DNA from: an uncultured Bacteroides sp.
GTDB lineage: Bacteria; Bacteroidota; Bacteroidia; Bacteroidales; Bacteroidaceae
Assembly: GCA_900551445.1 (NCBI GenBank)
Contig: URWA01000012.1
Span: 1-64,000, forward strand
Length of the DNA: 64,000 bases
Reading direction: 5' to 3'
In this document: piece by piece, positions 7,366 through 13,686 of the stretch
Layout: every line of letters begins with the position of its first letter
Numbering within the stretch: the first letter of the stretch is position 1
Made by a program: the position numbers and the translations under genes
Notes under the pieces: model-generated
Database searches by the model: none
The model's input: the letters and a program-made list of their open reading frames with translations, nothing else
What the model was told of the DNA's origin: nothing

Positions 7366-8289
7366 TCGGCTGGCCTGTTTGTAGCATCCTTCAGCGGTGT
7401 CGCAACAGGGGGTATCGGAGGTTTCAAATTCAATGGTGGAATGTGAGATTCCGTAAGTGGAAAGCAGTTGTTTCAGCTGTTGTTTGGTGTCTTCCATTTC
7501 CGAAAGGTTGTGGATTACGACGTGGAGCGTGGCTGCATTTTCAGTGGTACTGACGGCCCAGACGTGCAGATGGTGCCAGCTTGCTACGCCGGGAGTCTGG
7601 CCGATGGCTGACTCCAGTTTGTCTAGTTGGACTTGTTCGGGTACGGCATCCAGACACAGATAAAGGCTTTCCTTGAGCAGTTTCCACGTGGAGACCAGGA
7701 TGATAAGGGCAATGGCCATACCAATGAAGGCATCGATGAGGTAACATTGCGTGACACTGATGAGGATTCCCGATAAGACCACTCCTACGGAGACCAGCGT
7801 GTCCATGGCCATGTGCAGGAAGGCACCTTTGATGTTCAAGTCGTTTTTCTGACCTTTCATCAGCAGCAGGGCAGTGGCTCCATTGATGACGATACCTACA
7901 CCGGCTGTCCAGGATATGGCTTCTCCGGAGATAGGAGTCGTGCTTTTCAGCTTGTAGATACTTTCAATCAGAATTCCGCCCACTGCAATTAGCAGGATGA
8001 CGGCATTGACCAGCGAAACCAGTACGGTGCTCTTTTTGTATCCGTAGGTGAAGTGGCTGTTTCCTTTCCGGGTAGCCATCCGGATGGCGAAGAGTGAAAG
8101 CAGGAGGCTGAATACGTCGCTCAGGTTGTGCCCGGCGTCGGAAAGCAGTCCCAGTGAATGATAGCTAAATCCTATACCAGCTTCTACGAGGACGAAGAGC
8201 AGGTTTAGCAGAATGCAGACAATGAGTGTGGTGCTCACGGATTCTATGGCGTGATGATGTGCGTGGGCATGTGAATGAACATGTGACAT
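7363..8289 (-). CDS. Cation diffusion facilitator, zinc/divalent-metal exporter
   Basis: A 308-residue inner-membrane antiporter that exports Zn2+ or similar ions in exchange for protons. The N-terminus is His-rich (HVHSHAHAHHH, residues 3-13). The metal site motif HNLSD, with His54 and Asp58, follows DAG, and a matching HMAMD lies in the fifth membrane segment. Six membrane segments and a cytoplasmic C-terminal domain are visible. The C-terminus ends in a short Cys-containing tail (CCDTAEGC) that may also bind metal. A minus-strand -7-like box TAACTTCG lies at 8316-8323. CzcD/ZitB-like; the metal specificity is not determined. Confidence 0.92.
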   Translation of the reverse strand: MSHVHSHAHAHHHAIESVSTTLIVCILLNLLFVLVEAGIGFSYHSLGLLSDAGHNLSDVFSLLLSLFAIRMATRKGNSHFTYGYKKSTVLVSLVNAVILLIAVGGILIESIYKLKSTTPISGEAISWTAGVGIVINGATALLLMKGQKNDLNIKGAFLHMAMDTLVSVGVVLSGILISVTQCYLIDAFIGMAIALIILVSTWKLLKESLYLCLDAVPEQVQLDKLESAIGQTPGVASWHHLHVWAVSTTENAATLHVVIHNLSEMEDTKQQLKQLLSTYGISHSTIEFETSDTPCCDTAEGCYKQASR

Positions 8290-8424
8290 AAGTAAGTTGT
8301 TTTTGTTTTCGGATGCGAAGTTAAGTCCTTTTCTTTTATCTTGTATCCTGTGAGTGATAATAACAACCTGGTTGCAGGATGAGGGAGTAGGGGCTGAATA
8401 GCTGGTGATTTTACTAGAAACTAT

Positions 8425-8432
8425 TATCTTTG
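8425..8432 (+). promoter_or_regulatory. -7 promoter box of the zinc-ribbon gene
   Basis: TATCTTTG, a perfect TAnnTTTG box, 23 nt before the ATG at 8456. Confidence 0.6.
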
Positions 8433-8455
8433 CAACAAATCAAAAGGTAAAGAAG

Positions 8456-8662
8456 ATGAAAAAAATGGTATGTCCGCAGTGTAAGATTGCGGCAATGTAT
8501 GTGAAGAATGACGCCGGTGAGCGCAGGCTGGTGTATGTGACCTCGGAAGGCGAAGTCGTTCCGAAAAAGGAAGAAGAATCACTTGAAGGCTTCAATTTGG
8601 AAGAAGTGTTTTGTTTAGGTTGTTCGTGGCATGGTTCTCCCAAACGTATGGTGAGGTATTGA
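8456..8662 (+). CDS. Small zinc-ribbon-like protein, function unknown
   Basis: A 68-residue soluble protein with two Cys pairs, CPQC (Cys6 and Cys9) and CLGC (Cys53 and Cys56), spaced as in a zinc ribbon. An acidic and lysine-rich middle part separates them. I do not recognise a family. The ATG at 8456 follows the promoter box by 23 nt and is preceded by AAGAAG. A longer frame starting at 8405 would begin upstream of the promoter and is rejected. It is monocistronic. Confidence 0.7.
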   Translation: MKKMVCPQCKIAAMYVKNDAGERRLVYVTSEGEVVPKKEEESLEGFNLEEVFCLGCSWHGSPKRMVRY

Positions 8663-8704
8663 ATGTGTCTGCGTTTCGTTTTCTATCGGTGATGAATCTG
8701 AAAA

Positions 8705-8736
8705 ATAGTCTATTTATCATGACTTATAGTCTATTT
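8705..8736 (+). promoter_or_regulatory. Direct repeat ATAGTCTATTT, 21 nt apart
   Basis: The 11-mer occurs at 8705-8715 and again at 8726-8736, a two-helical-turn offset, 39 nt before the -7 box of the MaoC-family gene. The arrangement suggests a binding site for a regulator that binds tandem half-sites. Confidence 0.45.
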
Positions 8737-8775
8737 TATTTTGGGTAGAAAACGAGAGAAATAAGAAAATATACT

Positions 8776-8783
8776 TATCTTTG
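8776..8783 (+). promoter_or_regulatory. -7 promoter box of the MaoC-family gene
   Basis: TATCTTTG, a perfect TAnnTTTG box, 36 nt before the ATG at 8820. No clear -33 TTTG. Confidence 0.6.
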
Positions 8784-8819
8784 TTTACATTTTATGCTTT
8801 TTAAAGAATAACGATAAGT

Positions 8820-9284
8820 ATGGACAAAGTAATTATTAATTCTTACGAAGAATTTGAAAAGTTGGTAGGTCAGCAGATTGGCGTATCCGACTGGCTGGAA
8901 ATTCCACAGGAACGTATCAATCAGTTCGCCGATGCTACCCTGGATCATCAGTGGATTCATGTAGACACAGAGCGTGCAAAGGTGGAAAGTCCTTACAAGA
9001 GTACGATTGTACATGGTTACCTGACTCTGTCATTGCTTCCTTATCTGTGGAACCAGATTATCGAGGTGAACAACCTGAAGATGATGGTGAACTATGGAAT
9101 GGACAAGATGAAATTCGGACAGGCTGTATTGTCCGGACAAAGTGTACGTTTGGTGGCCACTTTACATTCACTGGTCAATCTGCGTGGAGTGGCAAAGGCT
9201 GAAATCAAGTTCTCTATCGAAATCAAGGATCAGAAGAAAAAAGCACTGGAAGGTATTGCTACTTTCTTGTACTATTTCAATTAA
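8820..9284 (+). CDS. MaoC-like (R)-specific enoyl-CoA hydratase
   Basis: A 154-residue single hot-dog-fold protein. The hydratase signature is visible as FADATLDHQWIHVD, with the catalytic Asp and His (D in DATLDH, H in WIH) followed by TIVHGYLTLSL. Family members hydrate trans-2-enoyl-CoA or related thioesters; the substrate here is unknown. It is monocistronic, with a TATCTTTG promoter box, a tandem 11-bp repeat upstream, and a strong terminator after the stop. Confidence 0.88.
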   Translation: MDKVIINSYEEFEKLVGQQIGVSDWLEIPQERINQFADATLDHQWIHVDTERAKVESPYKSTIVHGYLTLSLLPYLWNQIIEVNNLKMMVNYGMDKMKFGQAVLSGQSVRLVATLHSLVNLRGVAKAEIKFSIEIKDQKKKALEGIATFLYYFN

Positions 9285-9310
9285 TACCTTTATTATAAGG
9301 AAAGACATTG

Positions 9311-9355
9311 CGGAAGTAAGCGGTTTCATACCAGTTGCTTACTTCCGTTTTTTTT
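9311..9355. terminator. Terminator between convergent genes
   Basis: CGGAAGTAAGC (9311-9321) pairs perfectly with GCTTACTTCCG (9337-9347), followed by eight Ts. Confidence 0.9.
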
Positions 9356-9357
9356 GT

Positions 9358-9915
9358 TTAAAATTTCAGTGAGGCATAGAATCCGCAATATCCGTCGCCC
9401 GCTACGGGACTGATTGCCAAGTCATGTTTCTGGGCAAACGGACGGGTAAAAATATAGGAGCTTCCTACACCGATGGCGGCTCCTGCGGCCACATCCCACC
9501 AGTCGTGCTTTTTCCCGTAGACCCGGCTCCAGCCCACATACGTGGATACGACATAAGCCGGCAAGCCCCATTTCCATCCGTAACGTCGCTGGATAAAGGA
9601 TGCGGCGGTAAAAGAAACGGAAGTATGCATGGAGGGAAACGAGTGGTTGTCACTATGGTCGGGACGTTCTTTCTTGACCGCATATTTCAGCACATAAGTC
9701 ACTCCCAAGGTGGTGATTCCGGCCAAAGCTCCTTGCTGCAATCCTTTCCAGTCTTTTTGTACCAGAATGGCGGTCAGTCCGGCTACAGGGAGCAGAACAG
9801 CCCCAATATCGCCGGAAGTGCGGACTGCTTTTCGGGACCCGCTGACTTCAAGCTCTTGTGCGTGAAGGGATACAGTGAGGCAAAGGGCCGTCAGGAAAAG
9901 TATAAGTTGCTTCAT
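9358..9915 (-). CDS. PAP2 family lipid phosphatase, exported
   Basis: A 185-residue protein with a signal peptide (MKQLILFLTALCLTVSLHAQ). The three acid-phosphatase motifs are present: KYAVKKERP, PSMHT, and SRVYGKKHDWWD with the catalytic His and Asp. Such proteins remove phosphate from membrane lipids such as undecaprenyl pyrophosphate, phosphatidylglycerol phosphate or lipid A; the choice cannot be made here. Its ATG overlaps the stop of the diacylglycerol-kinase-type gene by ATGA. This makes it the last gene of the operon that begins at 13581 and pairs a lipid kinase with a lipid phosphatase. Confidence 0.87.
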   Translation of the reverse strand: MKQLILFLTALCLTVSLHAQELEVSGSRKAVRTSGDIGAVLLPVAGLTAILVQKDWKGLQQGALAGITTLGVTYVLKYAVKKERPDHSDNHSFPSMHTSVSFTAASFIQRRYGWKWGLPAYVVSTYVGWSRVYGKKHDWWDVAAGAAIGVGSSYIFTRPFAQKHDLAISPVAGDGYCGFYASLKF

Positions 9916-10292
9916 AACAATGCAAGAATTTTAGGTACGAAGATGATGAGCCCGATGATGGCGGCACCGATGGCCAGAATCAATACGGCTCCGGCAGCCA
10001 GGTCTTTGGTACGTTTGATGGCTTCGTTGTAGCCGGGAGAAACCAAGTCGGCCAGTGCCTCAATCGAAGAATTGACGGCTTCTGCCGCCAATACCATGGC
10101 GATGGCGAATACAATGGCAATCCATTCGATGGATGAGAGTCCGATGCTCCATCCGGCTATCGTGACACATACGGCGGCAAAGCAATGAATCCACGCATTG
10201 TGTTCATGGGCAATGAGCAGACGGATACCGTTGCCGGCAAACTTGAAGCTCCGCAACCGTTTTCGTAAAGTGAATCCTTCGTTCTTCATCAC
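9912..10292 (-). CDS. dgkA: Diacylglycerol kinase / undecaprenol kinase (DgkA family)
   Basis: A 126-residue integral membrane kinase with three hydrophobic segments. The family signature is EAVNSSIEALADL followed by KDLAAGAVLI. In Gram-negative bacteria DgkA recycles diacylglycerol, while in many other bacteria the same fold phosphorylates undecaprenol; either is possible. A basic N-terminus (LRKRLRSFKFAGNG) precedes the membrane part. It starts 7 nt after the xth stop and overlaps the PAP2 gene by 4 nt, so it is translationally coupled within the operon. Confidence 0.9.
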   Translation of the reverse strand: MMKNEGFTLRKRLRSFKFAGNGIRLLIAHEHNAWIHCFAAVCVTIAGWSIGLSSIEWIAIVFAIAMVLAAEAVNSSIEALADLVSPGYNEAIKRTKDLAAGAVLILAIGAAIIGLIIFVPKILALL

Positions 10293-10299
10293 ATAAAAC

Positions 10300-11058
10300 T
10301 TAAATTTCGACGGTGACTTCCACCGGGCAGTGGTCGGAACCGAATATCTCGGTATGTATTTTGGCTCCTTTCAGTTTGTCGGAAAGACTGGCTGAGGCCA
10401 GAAAATAATCGATACGCCACCCCGCATTCTTTTCACGCGCCTTGAAGCGGTAAGACCACCAGGAGTAGATGTTGGTCTGGTCGGGATAAAAATGACGGAA
10501 AGTATCAATGAATCCGGCATCCAGCAGTTGCTGGAATTTCTCGCGTTCCTGGTCGGTAAATCCGGCGTTCATCCGGTTGGTCTTGGGATTCTTCAAGTCA
10601 ATTTCCTTATGGGCCACATTCAGGTCACCGCACACCAGTACCGGTTTTGTTTGGTCGAGCTTTTGTAAATATGTCCGGAAGTCATCGTCCCAGGTCATGC
10701 GGTAGTCCAGACGTTTCAGCCCGTCCTGCGAATTGGGGGTATAGACCGTTACCAGGAAAAACTTTTCCATTTCCAGGGTAATGACACGCCCTTCATGGTC
10801 GTGTTCGTCAATTCCCAGACCATAAGTCACTTGCAGGGGCTGGTGACGGGTAAAAATGGCCGTGCCGGAATAGCCTTTCTTTTCGGCATAGTTCCAGTAG
10901 GAAGTGTAGCCTTCAAAAGAAAGGTCAAGCTGCCCTTCCTGCATTTTCGTTTCTTGCAGGCAGAAAAAATCGGCATCAAGCTGGTTGAATACTTCGCGGA
11001 AACCTTTGTCGCAGCAGGCACGCAGTCCGTTTACGTTCCAAGATATCAGTTTGATCAT
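10300..11058 (-). CDS. xth: Exodeoxyribonuclease III
   Basis: A 252-residue AP endonuclease/3'-5' exonuclease for base-excision repair in the cytoplasm. It starts MIKLISWNVNGLRA. The metal-binding QETKMQE, the GDLNVAHKEID block and the C-terminal SDHCPVEV with the catalytic His are all present. The length is typical. It is embedded in an operon of cell-envelope genes, 5 nt after the OMP gene and 7 nt before dgkA, an association that looks organisational rather than functional. Confidence 0.95.
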   Translation of the reverse strand: MIKLISWNVNGLRACCDKGFREVFNQLDADFFCLQETKMQEGQLDLSFEGYTSYWNYAEKKGYSGTAIFTRHQPLQVTYGLGIDEHDHEGRVITLEMEKFFLVTVYTPNSQDGLKRLDYRMTWDDDFRTYLQKLDQTKPVLVCGDLNVAHKEIDLKNPKTNRMNAGFTDQEREKFQQLLDAGFIDTFRHFYPDQTNIYSWWSYRFKAREKNAGWRIDYFLASASLSDKLKGAKIHTEIFGSDHCPVEVTVEI

Positions 11059-11063
11059 ACGGG

Positions 11064-11771
11064 TTATTTTTTCAAGTCAAATAAATAGGTGAGACGTCCG
11101 CCGATATAAGAATGTGCGGAACGTGAAAAATAGTCTTTTTTACTGTTGTTATAAAAGTCGCTCAGCCCGAAGTAGTAGCGGGCTTCCAGCAGGAAATGGC
11201 CGATACCAGTGCGTATCTCGACACCTCCTCCTCCAACAATACCATAGTCGAACTTCTTGTCGGCGAATTTTCCATATTGTGCGACGGTTCCCTGCGGGCG
11301 GTTGGAGGTATCCCAGGTGGAAAGGTCGCTGTAGAATTCTTTTTCACTTATCAGAAAACCGATTTGCGGGCCGAGGTTGATGATGAACCGGGCGCCATTA
11401 CCCTGGTCTTTTCCGAAGGCAAGATGGGCCAACAGAGGAACCTCCACATAATTCATGGCACGGTGGTAAGTGTTGTTACTGCCGTCTTCGATGACTTCTT
11501 TCCATCCTCGTTGGGAGAAATTGATTTCGCCTTGTATGCCACAAATCATCTTGAAGTATTTTTCGGAAATGTAACGGACGGTAAGTCCGAACTCCGGGGC
11601 AATGAAGTTTGTCTGTTTGATGTTGGGAGAGAAACTGACAGAGTTCAGGTTTACTCCTCCGTTGATTCCTACCGCAAGATTGTGCCGCTCGTCTTGTAAC
11701 TGGGCATGGATGAATTGCGGAAGCAGGCAGAGCAGACCGCATATAAACAGGATTTGTCGGAATCTTTTCAT
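11064..11771 (-). CDS. Outer-membrane beta-barrel protein, PorT-like
   Basis: A 235-residue exported protein with a signal peptide (MKRFRQILFICGLLCLLPQF, ending at AQ) followed by alternating hydrophobic strands and a terminal aromatic/charged strand (GRLTYLFDLKK), as in small beta-barrel proteins of Bacteroidota (PorT/OMP_b-brl_2 type). The start at 11771 is preferred because it lies directly after the stop of the upstream gene and gives a clean signal peptide; 11786 is an in-frame alternative. Its role is unknown. PorT relatives support type IX secretion, but many members of this fold do not. Confidence 0.75.
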   Translation of the reverse strand: MKRFRQILFICGLLCLLPQFIHAQLQDERHNLAVGINGGVNLNSVSFSPNIKQTNFIAPEFGLTVRYISEKYFKMICGIQGEINFSQRGWKEVIEDGSNNTYHRAMNYVEVPLLAHLAFGKDQGNGARFIINLGPQIGFLISEKEFYSDLSTWDTSNRPQGTVAQYGKFADKKFDYGIVGGGGVEIRTGIGHFLLEARYYFGLSDFYNNSKKDYFSRSAHSYIGGRLTYLFDLKK

Positions 11772-11772
11772 C

Positions 11773-13581
11773 TTATTCGAAATCAAGTTTGATCAGTTCG
11801 TAGTTTTTGGTCAGGTGCACAAAAAAGACTTTCTGGTTGATGAATCCGCCCCAGTTGTTGACCCTTTCAAACTTGAATCCGGTCTGGATAGGGGTGACAT
11901 GGACCTTGTCCAAATTATCTTCCAGTTTGTTGCCTTGTTGTGAAAGGCCTTTCAGGAAGAAATATCCCGTGTCAAAGCCCAGCATGCCGTATTTGGGGAA
12001 GATGTTGGCCATGTCTTTGCTATACCAGCGGCGGTAGTTTTGGGTGAAGCGTACAGCTTCCGGGAACAGGTTGTTGGTATAGAAAGACGAATAAAAATAC
12101 GTGTCCAGTTCATAGAAGCTGGCCAGATGTTCCTGTGTATAGGTCTGCCATTCCGGATAACCGAACAGATGCATGTTGAAAGCAGGGTGAGCCCGCAACA
12201 CATTGCTCAGTTGTGGAATAATTCTGGTCAGGGCGCTGCTGCGTCCGGATGTCGGGATGAAGATGTTTTCACGGAGTGTATCCATGGCTGCAATCACCTT
12301 TTCCGGAGTGAGGGTAGCTCCCAGTTGTATTTGCTTAAACTTCACACGGTTGTCTTTCAGTTCATTCTTCAGTCCGTTGACAAATTCCGTTTTTTCTTTG
12401 TCTCCATTGGCGATATCAATGAAGATGATATTCGATTGGCTGAATTTTCGTAAGAAGTGCTCATAGACTTCTGAATAGAAATAAGACTGAGGAGTGTTAA
12501 TCTGGTAAATCATCGGATTGTTGAACACCTGATCTACTTTCGGTGCAAAAGGAACCACCAGACGTATCTTGTGACGTTTGGTGAAATCGGATACTTGTCC
12601 AATCTGGTTCGTATGGACCGGACCGAAAATAATGTCCATATCCTTCATCTCCGGTTTGTTCAGGATGTTGGAAATGGTGTTTCCGCTTCCTTGAGTATCG
12701 TAGGTGTACAGGTTGATGGATACTCCCTGCCGTTTCAGGCTGTCTACGGCCAAGAGAAATCCTTCGTAATATTCTACCATCCGGCTCTGTTCTTCTGCTT
12801 TGGTATTGTTGGCAGCTGTAAACGGAAGCATGACAGCGGCCTGAATCGTTTTCAGGTTTTTGGGCGCTGTTTTGCTTTGGTTGAAAAGTTCTTCGTTGGA
12901 TGGAGTGGCAGCAGGCGTGGTAACCGTTTGTTTGTTGGGTTGGTTACTTTTAGGATAAGGAATAAAGAGGAACATTCCTTTTCTCAATTTCCCTGTTTTT
13001 AGTTCCGGGTTCAGCTCCAAAAGGTCTTCTTGGCTTATTCCATATGTTTGGCAAATGCTGAAGATAGTCTCTTTACGCTCTACTTTGTGCATCTCTTTCC
13101 AATCCTTCTGGGAGGTGGAGGGAGTGACAGTCGGATGAGTTTCGGCCGGTTTGGAGACGGGCGCAGCGTGGCTTTCTGTCGGGATGGAAATGACTTGTCC
13201 GATTCGGAAATTGCTGGCGCTCAGTCCCGGGTTGGCATCGCAGATGGCCTGTGCGCTGACATTGTATTTCACCGTCAGCTGATACAATGTTTCTCCTGCT
13301 TGTATGGTATGAAAAGTACCGTCCTCGCTGGAAGAAGAGGTCTTGGCCTGTGGAATTTTCAGGGATTCACCGGCCCGGATTTGTTTGTCGCTCCCCGGAT
13401 TCAGACGCACAATGTCGTCTACCGTCACATGATACATGCTTGCAATGGAGTAAAGGCTCTGTCCCTTACTTACTGTATGTAGAAAATAATTATTCCCGTT
13501 TTGTGCGTGGAGGGCCGTGGTGGCACTTCCAATTGTGAATGCCAATGCAAGGCACACTATTTGAAAGAATCTCATGGTCAT
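11773..13581 (-). CDS. LysM-repeat protein with a type-1 periplasmic-binding-protein-like domain
   Basis: A 602-residue exported protein. The signal peptide ends near residue 26 (ALHAQ). Three LysM modules, which bind peptidoglycan, follow at about 33-77, 90-134 and 165-210; each ends in a KIP or FIP strand. A domain resembling amino-acid ABC-transporter binding proteins spans about 245-600 (VMLPFTAANN, IIFGPVHTNQIGQ). LpoA, an activator of a penicillin-binding protein, also carries this fold, so a role in wall synthesis is conceivable but unproven. It is the first gene of the operon 13581-9358, with a minus-strand -7 box TACTTTTG at 13602-13609. Confidence 0.85.
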   Translation of the reverse strand: MTMRFFQIVCLALAFTIGSATTALHAQNGNNYFLHTVSKGQSLYSIASMYHVTVDDIVRLNPGSDKQIRAGESLKIPQAKTSSSSEDGTFHTIQAGETLYQLTVKYNVSAQAICDANPGLSASNFRIGQVISIPTESHAAPVSKPAETHPTVTPSTSQKDWKEMHKVERKETIFSICQTYGISQEDLLELNPELKTGKLRKGMFLFIPYPKSNQPNKQTVTTPAATPSNEELFNQSKTAPKNLKTIQAAVMLPFTAANNTKAEEQSRMVEYYEGFLLAVDSLKRQGVSINLYTYDTQGSGNTISNILNKPEMKDMDIIFGPVHTNQIGQVSDFTKRHKIRLVVPFAPKVDQVFNNPMIYQINTPQSYFYSEVYEHFLRKFSQSNIIFIDIANGDKEKTEFVNGLKNELKDNRVKFKQIQLGATLTPEKVIAAMDTLRENIFIPTSGRSSALTRIIPQLSNVLRAHPAFNMHLFGYPEWQTYTQEHLASFYELDTYFYSSFYTNNLFPEAVRFTQNYRRWYSKDMANIFPKYGMLGFDTGYFFLKGLSQQGNKLEDNLDKVHVTPIQTGFKFERVNNWGGFINQKVFFVHLTKNYELIKLDFE

Positions 13582-13601
13582 TTATATGATTTGTTGAGTG
13601 G

Positions 13602-13609
13602 CAAAAGTA
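13602..13609 (-). promoter_or_regulatory. -7 promoter box of the LysM-OMP-xth-dgkA-PAP2 operon
   Basis: Minus-strand TACTTTTG fits TAnnTTTG, 20 nt before the first ATG. The next four genes have gaps of 1, 5 and 7 nt or overlap, so this is probably the operon promoter. Confidence 0.5.
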
Positions 13610-13655
13610 CAAAAAAAATTGCATTGTAGGATGAAAATGGAAAAGTAAATATCTC

Positions 13656-13663
13656 TATCTTTG
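13656..13663 (+). promoter_or_regulatory. -7 promoter box of uvrA
   Basis: TATCTTTG, a perfect TAnnTTTG box. The predicted start point near 13670 leaves a short leader to the ATG at 13687. Confidence 0.6.
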
Positions 13664-13686
13664 CAAAGATATCATTGAAGGATAAT

